A stretch of DNA of 22,837 nt from positions 1 to 22,837 of the forward strand of contig JALOCI010000046.1 of the NCBI GenBank assembly GCA_023227835.1, read 5' to 3'. The notes under the pieces are model-generated. The model searched no databases. It had not been told where the DNA came from and saw only the letters and a list, made by a program, of their open reading frames with translations. Shown here one piece after another: positions 7,499 to 15,486 of this stretch. Source of the DNA: Bacteroidales bacterium (GTDB lineage: Bacteria > Bacteroidota > Bacteroidia > Bacteroidales > UBA932). A program made the position numbers and the translations under genes. Position 1 is the first letter of the stretch; every line of letters begins with the position of its first letter.

Positions 7499-9117
7499 TT
7501 TTTATCTGTTTTGTACTTCAAGGCTGCCTTGACAAAAGAAACAAATATAGGCTGCGGCCTTTCCGGTGTGCTCTTTAACTCAGGATGAAATTGAACTCCG
7601 ATAAAAAAAGGATGTCCGGGAAGTTCCACAATCTCAACCAGACCTGTGTCAGGGTTCTTGCCACTGGCATGCATACCGCCTTTTTCGAGTGCCTCTATGT
7701 AATTATTGTTTACTTCGTATCTATGCCTGTGTCTTTCGTATATCTCCCTGCACCCATATATCGAAGCCGCAAGCGTACCCTCCTCAAGGGTGCATTTGTA
7801 AGCACCGAGACGCATTGTTCCTCCCTTTATAGTGAGGCTTTTCTGATCCTCCATAAGATCAATTACGGGATCCTTGGCATGTTGTTTTATCTCAGTAGTC
7901 ATAGCATCTTCAAGTCCCAGAATATTTCTTGCATATTCTATAACTGCCATTTGCATGCCAAGACAGATTCCGAAAAACGGCACGCCATTCTCTCTTGCAT
8001 ATTTCACAGCTACAATCTTCCCTTCGATACCTCTTTCACCAAAGCCGGGAGCGACAAGGATACCGTGCATTCCGCTGAGTTTTTCAGCTACATTGGCCTC
8101 ATTCACATATTCACTGTGAACATAGTGAACTTTGACTTTACACTCATTCTCGGCACCGGCGTGAATAAATGACTCCAATATAGACTTATAGGCATCCTGA
8201 AGCTCAACATATTTACCGACCAGGGCAATATCCACATTGTTTTTCGGGTTGTGAAGCTTTTCAAGAAACTCTTTCCACTTAACCAGTTCGAGACTTCTTG
8301 AAAGATATGTGTCCAGTTTGAACTTTCTGAGTACCAACTCATCAAGTTTCTCCTTGTACATATTCAACGGAACTTCATATATGCTGGATGCATCAATTGA
8401 CTCTATAACCGCATTTGGCCTGACATTGCAGAATAGTGCAACTTTTCTTCTTATCTCTGCAGGTAAAGGATGCTCTGTCCTGCATATAATTATATCAGGG
8501 TGTACTCCGTTCTGTTGCAGCATCCTTACAGAGTGCTGAGTAGGTTTTGTTTTCAACTCCTTGGCAGCACTAAGATATGGCACAAGGGTAAGATGAACCA
8601 CAAGGCAGTCCTCATCAGGAAGTTCCCATTGAAGCTGACGGACAGCCTCTATGAAAGGGAGTGACTCGATATCACCCACGGTTCCGCCCAACTCTGTGAT
8701 AATAACGTCAAAATTGCCTGATTTCCCAAGCAGGAGCATTCTTCGTTTAATCTCATCAGTTATGTGAGGGATGATTTGAACAGTCTTGCCAAGGTAGGCT
8801 CCCTGCCTCTCTTTGTCGATTACTGTGCGGTAAATTTTTCCGGTAGTTACATTATTGGCCTTTGATGTGAATGTATTAAGAAACCTCTCATAATGACCGA
8901 GATCCAAATCTGTCTCAGCACCATCTTCGGTTACATAACACTCACCATGCTCATAAGGATTTAAAGTTCCCGGGTCCACGTTGATATAGGGGTCAAACTT
9001 CTGGATAGTAACAGCTAATCCTCTTGATTGCAATAGTTTAGCTAATGAAGATGCTATAATACCTTTTCCTAAGGAAGAGGTAACCCCTCCCATAACAAAT
9101 ACATACTTGGTGCTCAT
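7495..9117 (-). CDS. pyrG: CTP synthase
   Basis: A 540-residue CTP synthase, which makes CTP from UTP with ATP and glutamine and is the last step of pyrimidine nucleotide synthesis. The N-terminal synthetase domain has the P-loop-like GGVTSSLGKG (10-19), KFDPYINVDPGT and the allosteric/UTP region GGTVGDIES. The C-terminal class I glutamine amidotransferase domain (from about 295) has the nucleophile Cys385 in GICLGMQ and the His511/Glu513 pair in FHPE. Everything needed is present and the length is normal. The promoter TTGG, 19 nt, TAACTTTG (9180-9150) lies just upstream. The stop overlaps the GTG start of the cyclotransferase gene, so the two form an operon. Confidence 0.98.
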   Translation of the reverse strand: MSTKYVFVMGGVTSSLGKGIIASSLAKLLQSRGLAVTIQKFDPYINVDPGTLNPYEHGECYVTEDGAETDLDLGHYERFLNTFTSKANNVTTGKIYRTVIDKERQGAYLGKTVQIIPHITDEIKRRMLLLGKSGNFDVIITELGGTVGDIESLPFIEAVRQLQWELPDEDCLVVHLTLVPYLSAAKELKTKPTQHSVRMLQQNGVHPDIIICRTEHPLPAEIRRKVALFCNVRPNAVIESIDASSIYEVPLNMYKEKLDELVLRKFKLDTYLSRSLELVKWKEFLEKLHNPKNNVDIALVGKYVELQDAYKSILESFIHAGAENECKVKVHYVHSEYVNEANVAEKLSGMHGILVAPGFGERGIEGKIVAVKYARENGVPFFGICLGMQMAVIEYARNILGLEDAMTTEIKQHAKDPVIDLMEDQKSLTIKGGTMRLGAYKCTLEEGTLAASIYGCREIYERHRHRYEVNNNYIEALEKGGMHASGKNPDTGLVEIVELPGHPFFIGVQFHPELKSTPERPQPIFVSFVKAALKYKTDKK

Positions 9118-9149
9118 AAAATTTAAATACGGATTGTAATACAGGGATA

Positions 9150-9180
9150 CAAAGTTAATCTAAATTTATTCTTTAGCCAA
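9150..9180 (-). promoter_or_regulatory. Promoter of pyrG
   Basis: On the minus strand TTGG (9180-9177), a 19-base spacer and TAACTTTG (9157-9150) match the Bacteroidota -33/-7 arrangement, with one mismatch in -33. The predicted transcription start near 9144 leaves a leader of about 27 bases. Confidence 0.6.
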
Positions 9181-9188
9181 TTTATCTC

Positions 9189-9196
9189 TATTTTTG
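9189..9196 (+). promoter_or_regulatory. Candidate -7 element for the thioesterase gene
   Basis: TATTTTTG fits TAnnTTTG, with a predicted leader of about 28 bases before the ATG at 9231. No clear -33 TTTG is seen. It is divergent from the pyrG promoter, with the -33 regions of the two promoters adjacent or overlapping. Confidence 0.4.
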
Positions 9197-9230
9197 CCAT
9201 ACTTTCAACAATTTTCAACATATCTCTGCA

Positions 9231-9950
9231 ATGAATACTTATAGTGAAGATTATTACGTAAAAAGTTACGAGACAGACATCAACGCGAATCTCAAACTTT
9301 TTGCATTCATGAATTATGCTCAGGAGTTGGCCGGCCGCCATGCTGACAATCTTGGTTTTGGATATGACAATCTTATCGGAGACAAAGTCGCATGGGTCTT
9401 GTCAAGGTTTCATGTAAAGTTTTACCGAATACCCAAATGGCGCGAGAACCTGACTTTGAAAACCTGGCATAAGGGTGGAGACAGACTGTTCTGGTACAGG
9501 GATTTTGAAGCTAACGACACATCAGGGGAGGTAATCATAAAGGCCACTTCCTCCTGGGTGGTGATAAATATTGAAACGAGAAAGATGCACCGGATTGACT
9601 CTTTGGGTTATTCCGACTCCATAAATCTTCAGGACTCACTTCCGGAACATGCAGAAAAAATAATGCCTCCTGGCGACATGGAGTTCATATACACTAAAAA
9701 AGTATCTTTCAGCGATATAGACATAAACAGACACACCAATAATGCCAAATATGTTGAATGGGCCATGGATGCAATTAATCCGGATTTTGCCTCAGAAATG
9801 AATGTTACCGATATGTTTCTCAACTTCAATATGGAAAGCAGATTGGAAGATACTGTAGATATCTATCGTGCAATAACCGGTAATACCTTATTCGTCGAGG
9901 GAAAGAATGCCGGCAATCCGGTATTCACATTAAAATTGCTTTTAAAATAA
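9231..9950 (+). CDS. Acyl-ACP thioesterase (FatA/FatB-like)
   Basis: A 239-residue double hot-dog thioesterase that hydrolyses acyl-acyl carrier protein to free fatty acid in the cytoplasm. The first hot-dog (about 5-135) has FMNYAQELAGRHADNLG and WVLSRFHVKFYRIPKW, where tryptophans and basic residues match the family. The second (about 150-239) holds DIDINRHTNNAKYVEW with Asp164, Asn166, His168 and Asn170, the catalytic Asn/His set of plant FatA/FatB. Length and layout match the bacterial members, which are common in Bacteroidota and Firmicutes anaerobes. It has its own candidate promoter and ends at a hairpin shared with mgsA. Chain-length preference cannot be read from the sequence. Confidence 0.9.
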   Translation: MNTYSEDYYVKSYETDINANLKLFAFMNYAQELAGRHADNLGFGYDNLIGDKVAWVLSRFHVKFYRIPKWRENLTLKTWHKGGDRLFWYRDFEANDTSGEVIIKATSSWVVINIETRKMHRIDSLGYSDSINLQDSLPEHAEKIMPPGDMEFIYTKKVSFSDIDINRHTNNAKYVEWAMDAINPDFASEMNVTDMFLNFNMESRLEDTVDIYRAITGNTLFVEGKNAGNPVFTLKLLLK

Positions 9951-9951
9951 A

Positions 9952-9978
9952 AAAGCTCAATATTACAAATTGAGCTTT
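9952..9978. terminator. Bidirectional terminator overlapping the end of mgsA
   Basis: Arms AAAGCTCAAT (9952-9961) and ATTGAGCTTT (9969-9978) enclose a 7-base loop. Read on the minus strand, the stem is followed by a long T-rich tract; on the plus strand by TTTCTT. The last codons and TAA of mgsA (9963-9965) are inside the structure, and the thioesterase stop is 1 base before it. It probably ends both convergent transcripts. Confidence 0.7.
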
Positions 9979-10421
9979 CTTGAGGTATAATCAGCATAGC
10001 TGATCAGTTTTGGCTTGTAATCGGTGTCAAACAGCGGTGATGAAATAAGGAAGTCTGCTGTTGAACGATTTGTTGCCGTTGGGACATTATATAGACTAGA
10101 AATCCTCAACAAAGCCTTTACATCAACATCATGTGGTTGTGGCTGCATAGGATCCCAAAGGAAAAAAAGCATATCAATTTCTCCCTCTGCAATCAGTGCT
10201 CCAAGTTGTTGGTCTCCGCCAAGCGGCCCTGATTTAAGCAGCTTTATATCCAGTTTCGGATCCTCTTTTTTCAATCCTTTACTAAGAGCCTCCTCTACCA
10301 TCCTTCCTGTTGTACCTGTACAAACCAACTTGTGCGTCTTCAGGGTCTCTCTGTTAAATTCAACCCACTCAATCAAATCTTTCTTTCTGTTGTCGTGTGC
10401 AACTAATGCAATTGTTTTCAT
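9963..10421 (-). CDS. mgsA: Methylglyoxal synthase
   Basis: A 152-residue enzyme that converts dihydroxyacetone phosphate to methylglyoxal plus phosphate, a bypass of lower glycolysis used when phosphate is limiting. Visible hallmarks are the N-terminal LVAHDNRK with His9, CTGTTGR for phosphate binding (about 34-40), GPLGGDQQLG with the catalytic base Asp70 (equivalent to Asp71 of E. coli), FLWDPMQPQPHD with Asp90 and His97, and ATNRSTADF. Length is typical and all key residues are kept. The start is 3 bases after the GNAT stop, so the two genes form an operon. The coding end is built into the terminator hairpin at 9952-9978. Confidence 0.96.
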   Translation of the reverse strand: MKTIALVAHDNRKKDLIEWVEFNRETLKTHKLVCTGTTGRMVEEALSKGLKKEDPKLDIKLLKSGPLGGDQQLGALIAEGEIDMLFFLWDPMQPQPHDVDVKALLRISSLYNVPTATNRSTADFLISSPLFDTDYKPKLISYADYTSRKLNL

Positions 10422-10424
10422 TTG

Positions 10425-10877
10425 TTAATATTTAGTAAGCCTGAATGTCACCCATTCATCTAAAGGTTCGGCACCCAGACTCTTATAAAACTTAATAGAA
10501 GGTTCATTCCATTTCAAAACAGACCAGTCAAACCTTTCGCAACCTCTCTCTTTGGCAATCTCTGTCAATTTCATCAGAAGGTTCTTTCCATATCCTTTGC
10601 CCCGGTGCTCAGGAAGGACAAAAAGATCCTCCAGGTATAGACACGCCTTTCCTTTGAAGGTTGAAAAATTGTGAAAATAGACTGCAAAGCCGACAGGTAT
10701 GCCATCTTCCTCTGCAATCAAAGCTTCCGCCTGTTTCTTGATAAAGAGTGAATCGTAAAGTATCTCCTCCGTAGCCGTCACTTCATCAAGCATCTTTTCA
10801 TACTCGGCGAGCGCACATATAAATTTGAGGATTATCCCTGTATCATCGGGTTTTGCCTGTCTGATCTGAAAAACCAT
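10425..10877 (-). CDS. GNAT family N-acetyltransferase (diamine acetyltransferase-like)
   Basis: A 150-residue GNAT acetyltransferase using acetyl-CoA. The fold begins at once with the first strand IRQAKPDDTG. Strand 4 and the CoA-binding loop are LEDLFVLPEHRGKGYGKNLL, and the C-terminal part DWSVLKWNEPSIKFYKSLGA carries the usual Asn and Tyr. The layout (early EKMLDEVTATEE and LYLEDLFV) resembles spermidine/spermine or thialysine acetyltransferases, but the substrate is not certain. I place the start at the ATG 10877. An in-frame ATG at 10925 would add 16 residues (KNKKRLLSLRNYNN region) that do not belong to the fold, and a consensus -7 element lies between the two. It overlaps no other gene and is followed by mgsA after 3 bases. 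Confidence 0.85.
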   Translation of the reverse strand: MVFQIRQAKPDDTGIILKFICALAEYEKMLDEVTATEEILYDSLFIKKQAEALIAEEDGIPVGFAVYFHNFSTFKGKACLYLEDLFVLPEHRGKGYGKNLLMKLTEIAKERGCERFDWSVLKWNEPSIKFYKSLGAEPLDEWVTFRLTKY

Positions 10878-10895
10878 TGTATTATTATAATTCCT

Positions 10896-10926
10896 CAAAG
10901 ATAGTAATCTTTTTTTGTTCTTCATA
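10896..10926 (-). promoter_or_regulatory. Promoter of the GNAT/mgsA operon
   Basis: On the minus strand TATG (10926-10923), a 19-base spacer and TATCTTTG (10903-10896) fit the Bacteroidota promoter, with one mismatch in -33. The predicted start of transcription, near 10889, is downstream of the in-frame ATG at 10925 and so favours the ATG at 10877. Confidence 0.55.
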
Positions 10927-10989
10927 AATGAGGCGCTGTGACAACATTCTTGATTACTAAGACAATAATTGGTTTTCCAAAAAAAATCA

Positions 10990-11919
10990 CTAATTTTTCA
11001 AAAATGAGTCAATATAATCGTCAATCCCCATAACCTGCTTGCTCAGTGTGCCATCTGCGTTGATGTAGAGAAGTGATGGTGTGCCTTGTGTATCATATAA
11101 GATCTCCAAAGGTGTGCTGAATTCAAGATCGTCTGCCACATTGATGAATTCCTCCACTCCAAACTCTGCTATCCCTTTCTTCATTTCTTGCAAGTCAGTA
11201 TTGTACCAATATATGATTAAGACAAAATTATCTGCGCCATATTTCTCTTTAAGCTCTTTGAAATACCTTGCAGGCGCAGAATTATCCATGCCGTGGGTCA
11301 TACACCCCAAGCCATCTCCGATTATTATTGTTTTTTTACCACTAATGATATTCCAATTGAATTTCTTTCCGTTTACATCAAAGCAAGGAAAAGGCTTGAA
11401 TTTGTCGCCGGGGAGTACCTTCTTTGTAGTAAGGAATGCTTTTGTTGCTTTTCCTGCCGGGGAGTGCCTGACCTCCTTTGTAGCAGAGTTAAGCATACTC
11501 CACAACTCCTCTGTTGTTAGCGAATGCCTTCTATAAAATACACTCTTGAAAGCCTCTCCTGAAACCAACTTATACTTGTCGTAGGCCTCACTTTTCTTCT
11601 CTGTTATTAAAGCATATCTTTTTTTTGACTCTTGTCCGGCTGCATCCAATAACACTGTTAAGCTGTCAATATATGGACGCAACTCTTTCTCTTTTTCAGG
11701 ATGTGACTTCAATTCATTCATAGCCTTAATTCTTGGTTTTCCATATTTAATATAGACCTCGGAGTTGTGCCACTGAAAATATATAGTCGTTTGTTTGTTG
11801 AGACTGTCAAGAATTCTGGTGAATTCCTTGTCATAGTCTGCTTTCTGTCCATAACCGGACATAGGAAACAGCAAAAGAATGCTTGCTATAATTGAAAATC
11901 CGGTTGAGAAATATTTCAT
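10990..11919 (-). CDS. Exported thioredoxin-fold protein with one active-site cysteine
   Basis: A 309-residue protein with an N-terminal signal peptide (about 1-24, ending SGYGQ). Residues 30-165 are helical and charged. Residues about 168-309 form a thioredoxin/TlpA-like domain: the entry PGDKFKPFPCFDVNGK, a strand ending at GDGLGCMTHG where the CxxC would be, and a cis-Pro loop GTPSLLYINADGTL. At the active-site position there is Cys206 but no second Cys: the motif reads GCMTH. The other cysteine, Cys179, is 27 residues earlier. A normal two-cysteine disulfide exchange is therefore unlikely, although Cys206 might act alone or pair with Cys179. It could be a periplasmic reductase, a peroxiredoxin-like protein or a binding protein. 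It lies 144 bases after the response regulator stop, a gap with a near-consensus TATCTTTA (11968-11961), so it may be transcribed on its own. I do not recognise a specific named family. Confidence 0.7.
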   Translation of the reverse strand: MKYFSTGFSIIASILLLFPMSGYGQKADYDKEFTRILDSLNKQTTIYFQWHNSEVYIKYGKPRIKAMNELKSHPEKEKELRPYIDSLTVLLDAAGQESKKRYALITEKKSEAYDKYKLVSGEAFKSVFYRRHSLTTEELWSMLNSATKEVRHSPAGKATKAFLTTKKVLPGDKFKPFPCFDVNGKKFNWNIISGKKTIIIGDGLGCMTHGMDNSAPARYFKELKEKYGADNFVLIIYWYNTDLQEMKKGIAEFGVEEFINVADDLEFSTPLEILYDTQGTPSLLYINADGTLSKQVMGIDDYIDSFLKN

Positions 11920-12063
11920 AGCGTTGATTTTTATTAACTATCTAATTGTGATTTATTTGATAAAGATAAATATAATTGCGGATATTTATTTATCCCACTG
12001 CTTGAATGTGATTATGCTGCGCTTGCACAACTCCTTACAAATTATAATACTGATAACCACTCT

Positions 12064-12726
12064 TTAAAGTGTAACTATATTATTCTTAAGAGCAAATTTG
12101 ACCATCTCAACAGTACTCTTGAAATCAAATTTCTGCATAATATTATTTTTATGCGTCTCTACCGTACGGATGCTTATATTTAGCTTCTGTGCAACCTCCT
12201 GATTAGAAAATCCCTCAACGTACAATTTTAATATTTCTTTCTCCCGCAGGGTAAGTGAGTAATTCTTTGATCTGTCCTGCGGATTCAGTCTCTTAATTTT
12301 TGAGACATACGATTTCATAATATTTATAGAGATATTTGGAGCATAGTACTCCTCTCCATCATTTATGGTGCGGATAGCCTCCAATAGCATCTCCTTGTTG
12401 GTGTCTTGTTTAGGCAAAATCCCCCTGGCACCGGCCTTTATCGCGTTATAGATATAGTCGTCTGTAGTGTACATTGACAAAATCAGCACCTTAACCGGCA
12501 ATTCCAACTCAATGATTTTTGAAGTGAGTTCAATGCCTGTCATATCCGGCATTGAAATGTCACTAATAACAATATCCGGCGACTTTAATTTAATCATTTC
12601 CAACGCTTTAGAACCACTTGAAGCGCAACCTATAAAATCAATACCCTCCTCATCAACAAGCATTGTCTTTACACCGTCCAGGATAATCTGATGATCATCA
12701 ACCAACAAAATTTTAATTTTTTCCAT
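12064..12726 (-). CDS. NarL/FixJ-family response regulator
   Basis: A 220-residue transcription factor with an N-terminal receiver (about 1-120): acidic pocket Asp10/Asp11, phosphoacceptor Asp56 in ISDISMP, switch Ser84 and Lys106 in ILPK. The C-terminal LuxR/GerE-type helix-turn-helix (about 155-215) has LTLREKEILKLYVEGFSNQEVA and ISIRTVETHKNNIM. All phosphorelay residues are present, so it should be switchable. The gene starts 2 bases after the histidine kinase stop, and the partner is almost certainly that kinase. Position in the operon with an ammonium transporter and porin suggests it controls that uptake set. A 6-2-6 inverted repeat at 16279-16292 upstream of the operon is a possible binding site (inference). 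Confidence 0.94.
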   Translation of the reverse strand: MEKIKILLVDDHQIILDGVKTMLVDEEGIDFIGCASSGSKALEMIKLKSPDIVISDISMPDMTGIELTSKIIELELPVKVLILSMYTTDDYIYNAIKAGARGILPKQDTNKEMLLEAIRTINDGEEYYAPNISINIMKSYVSKIKRLNPQDRSKNYSLTLREKEILKLYVEGFSNQEVAQKLNISIRTVETHKNNIMQKFDFKSTVEMVKFALKNNIVTL

Positions 12727-12728
12727 CC

Positions 12729-14156
12729 CTACACGATTTTATTTACCTTAAGCCATATTGTTGTCCCTTTTTCTGGACAAGTTTCAACGTCAAATGTACC
12801 GTCTAATAAGATACTTCTTTCACGCATATTGAACAATCCCTTTCCCAAACCAAGACCACTTGCATCATAATTGAACCCTTTACCATTATCTTCAATTATC
12901 AGTACAACATTTTCTGCCGTTTCAGTAAGTTGAACCTGAATCCTTGCTGCTTCGGAGTGTTTCACCGCATTATTAAGAGCCTCCTGTACTATTCTATATA
13001 AATATATTTTTGTCCTCTGTTTAATTTTATCAAAATTACCGAACCAGGAAAAATCGATTATAACACCACTGCTTTTATGTATCTGATTGCATAAATTCTT
13101 TATTGCCATCTCGAATCCAAATTCCAAAATACCTGATGGAGCCAGGTCGGTAGAAATTTTTCTCAACTCATCAATGGAATGGTTTATTTGAAAAATCAGG
13201 TCTCCCATTTTATCCTTGATAACTGCAACATCTTTATGGGTGAGATTTTCTAAAGTCATTTTTATTGCAATCAGCTCCTGGGCAAGCCCATCATGCAATT
13301 CTCGTGAAATACGATGACGCTCAAGCTCCTGGCCATCATATAATGCAGATACTCTATTAGCTTTTTCTTCTAGCAGTTCGGATGTCTTTTTTTGGATACT
13401 ATCAATCATTTGGTTAAACGTCAGAGCTAACACTCCAAACTCATTCTCGGAGCATATATTTACCTTAGTATCAAAGTTGCCCCGCCCTATTTGTATTGCG
13501 GCGTTTTTAAATTTTACAATTGGGCCAATTATGTCTGAACTGATTACTTGCGCTATTGATAAAATTAAAACAAGGATGATTATTGATACGAATATAAGGT
13601 CATTTCTAAGATCTTTTATTGGAATCATTGCCTCATTGTAATCAATCTCAGCTACTATTACCCAATTTAAACCTTCCACAGATATCTTATCAAAAGAGCT
13701 AAGGCAAAGTACATTTCTGTAATCATTTGAGACCAAAGTTCCGCATCCCGTGTTAAATGCATGCTTAACAGCCTCTGTTTCAACATATATTGGAACAGTT
13801 GCATTGTGACGGAATCTGGATTTACTTTTCATAATGAAATCCGGACCAACTAAATATACTTCGCCTGTCTTACCCAAACCATTGGTCTGGTTTGTGTCGA
13901 GCATAATCTTGTTTATCTCTTCACGAATTGTATCAGTTATTGATTTGCTATTATTTACATATTTGATCTGAATATTAAAATAGTTCTCAATTTGTTCTTT
14001 TTTGAGGGATTTCACAGAATTCAATTGTTCAGTAGCCCTCACTATAAGTGCATTCCTCGCTTTGTAATAAGAGTAAAATCCTATAATCGAGACTGAAGAT
14101 ATCCCTACTATTAAATAGAAGAACATCAATTTTTTTATAATAGATCTCTTGAACAT
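12729..14156 (-). CDS. Membrane sensor histidine kinase, NarX/DegS-like (HisKA_3)
   Basis: A 475-residue kinase. A first membrane helix lies at about 8-28, followed by an extracytoplasmic sensor of about 155 residues and a second helix (about 186-205). Next come a HAMP region (FKNAAIQIGRGNFDT and ENEFGVLALTFNQM, about 205-258), the dimerisation/phosphoacceptor helix with His288 in RELHDGLAQEL, and a C-terminal ATPase domain with N-box EALNNAVKHS, G1 EDNGKGF and G2 GLGLGKGL. The sensor has GKTGEVYLVGPD and a following basic segment, which resembles Cache-type sensor domains of chemoreceptors and kinases. It also has two cysteines, Cys138 and Cys151, outside the membrane that could form a disulfide. 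It is 2 bases from its regulator and 44 after the ammonium transporter, so ammonium, or a compound related to its use, is a plausible signal. The ligand is not known. Confidence 0.92.
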   Translation of the reverse strand: MFKRSIIKKLMFFYLIVGISSVSIIGFYSYYKARNALIVRATEQLNSVKSLKKEQIENYFNIQIKYVNNSKSITDTIREEINKIMLDTNQTNGLGKTGEVYLVGPDFIMKSKSRFRHNATVPIYVETEAVKHAFNTGCGTLVSNDYRNVLCLSSFDKISVEGLNWVIVAEIDYNEAMIPIKDLRNDLIFVSIIILVLILSIAQVISSDIIGPIVKFKNAAIQIGRGNFDTKVNICSENEFGVLALTFNQMIDSIQKKTSELLEEKANRVSALYDGQELERHRISRELHDGLAQELIAIKMTLENLTHKDVAVIKDKMGDLIFQINHSIDELRKISTDLAPSGILEFGFEMAIKNLCNQIHKSSGVIIDFSWFGNFDKIKQRTKIYLYRIVQEALNNAVKHSEAARIQVQLTETAENVVLIIEDNGKGFNYDASGLGLGKGLFNMRERSILLDGTFDVETCPEKGTTIWLKVNKIV

Positions 14157-14200
14157 TTTTTTGTTATAGTTCTCTCAAAAATAACAAATAACCGACAATA

Positions 14201-15451
14201 TTATATTACACCTTCATCATATGCTTTCTCCCCATGTAGTGTATTATCCAAACCTTCAATTTCTTGCGCTTCGGAGACCTTTACCGGTGTTATTTTATTT
14301 ATTATAATCAACATCAGGTAGGTAAATACAAATGCATAGACAGAGGCTGCAACGACTGCTGCAAGTTGCTTCATGAAAAATATGCCTCCACCATAAATGA
14401 GACCATCAGCACCAGAGCTATTTATTGCTTTAGAGGCAAAAACTCCCAGAAGCACTGTGCCAAACACCCCACCAATACCGTGGACTCCCCACACATCAAG
14501 AGCGTCATCCCATTTCATTTTATTCTTAAATTGAACAGCTATATAACATACCACTCCGGCAGTAGTGCCAATAATAGGAGAAGCCCACAATGGTACAAAA
14601 CCCGCGCACGGCGTTATTGTTGCCAAACCGGCAATTGATCCTGTGAGTAACCCTACAAATTTTGGTTTACGCTCTCTTATCCACTCAACAACCAACCATG
14701 ACATTGTTGCAAAAGAGGCAGAAATATCAGTATTTAAAAATGCCAGCGAAGTAATATTGTCGACCTGCGCTTCACTCCCGGCATTAAACCCATACCATCC
14801 GAACCAAAGCAGTCCACTCCCAATTGCAACTAATGGGATGCTGTTTGGTGTTGAATTTTTATCAACTCTTGCTCCGACATAGAGCACAGAAGCCAATGCT
14901 GCAAAACCTGCCGTAGCGTGAACAACTATTCCACCGGCAAAATCAAGCACGCCCCATTGAGCCAGCAAACCACCACCCCATATCATATGGACAAATGGAT
15001 AATAGACCAAGATCTGCCATACAGTTAAGAAAATAAAATAAGACTTAAAAGTAACCCTATTTACAAAAGCTCCAGTAATAAGTGCCGGTGTAATGATTGC
15101 AAACATCATCTGGTAAGCAATAAATACGATTTCAGGAATTTTCCCGTTACCTGCCCACAAAGTATCGATGGAGATGCCAGACAAGAAGGCTTTGTCAAAA
15201 TTGCCTATTATCCCGCCATCACCACCACTGAAGCATAATGAGTAGCCGAAAAAGATCCATAAGACGGTAGTCCATCCTAAAGACACAAAGCTTTGTATCA
15301 TTATGGCAAGAATGTTACGTTTAGAGGCAAGCCCTCCGTAGAAAAAGGCAAGCCCCGGAGTCATAAGCATTACCAGGCTTGTTGCCAGCAACATGAATCC
15401 TGTAGAACCCGTGTCAAGAACACCGGCGTTTAAAATCATTGAAAGTGTCAT
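14201..15451 (-). CDS. amt: Ammonium transporter (Amt/MEP/Rh family)
   Basis: A 416-residue inner-membrane channel for ammonium with the expected 11 membrane helices. The family signature is present: DFAGGIVVHATAGFAAL, with the binding-site Asp170 and the first pore His178, and the second pore His324 in WGVHGIGGVFGT, matching the twin histidines of E. coli AmtB (His168/His318). The early MLMTPGLAFFYGGL and the conserved WGG (158-160) also fit. The N-terminus has no long cleaved signal, although the first helix is close to the start. There is no GlnK/PII gene next to it in this window, which is unusual since amtB is often paired with glnK. Instead it sits between a TorF-type porin (35 bases) and a kinase/regulator pair, all on the minus strand. 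Confidence 0.96.
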   Translation of the reverse strand: MTLSMILNAGVLDTGSTGFMLLATSLVMLMTPGLAFFYGGLASKRNILAIMIQSFVSLGWTTVLWIFFGYSLCFSGGDGGIIGNFDKAFLSGISIDTLWAGNGKIPEIVFIAYQMMFAIITPALITGAFVNRVTFKSYFIFLTVWQILVYYPFVHMIWGGGLLAQWGVLDFAGGIVVHATAGFAALASVLYVGARVDKNSTPNSIPLVAIGSGLLWFGWYGFNAGSEAQVDNITSLAFLNTDISASFATMSWLVVEWIRERKPKFVGLLTGSIAGLATITPCAGFVPLWASPIIGTTAGVVCYIAVQFKNKMKWDDALDVWGVHGIGGVFGTVLLGVFASKAINSSGADGLIYGGGIFFMKQLAAVVAASVYAFVFTYLMLIIINKITPVKVSEAQEIEGLDNTLHGEKAYDEGVI

Positions 15452-15486
15452 ATTTATATTGTTTTATAATTAAAGATATTTCAGTA

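Noticed and set aside
10968..10990. TTGGTTTTCCAA followed by A-run as a terminator after the thioredoxin-fold gene
   Set aside because: The stem is only 4 bp, too weak to call.
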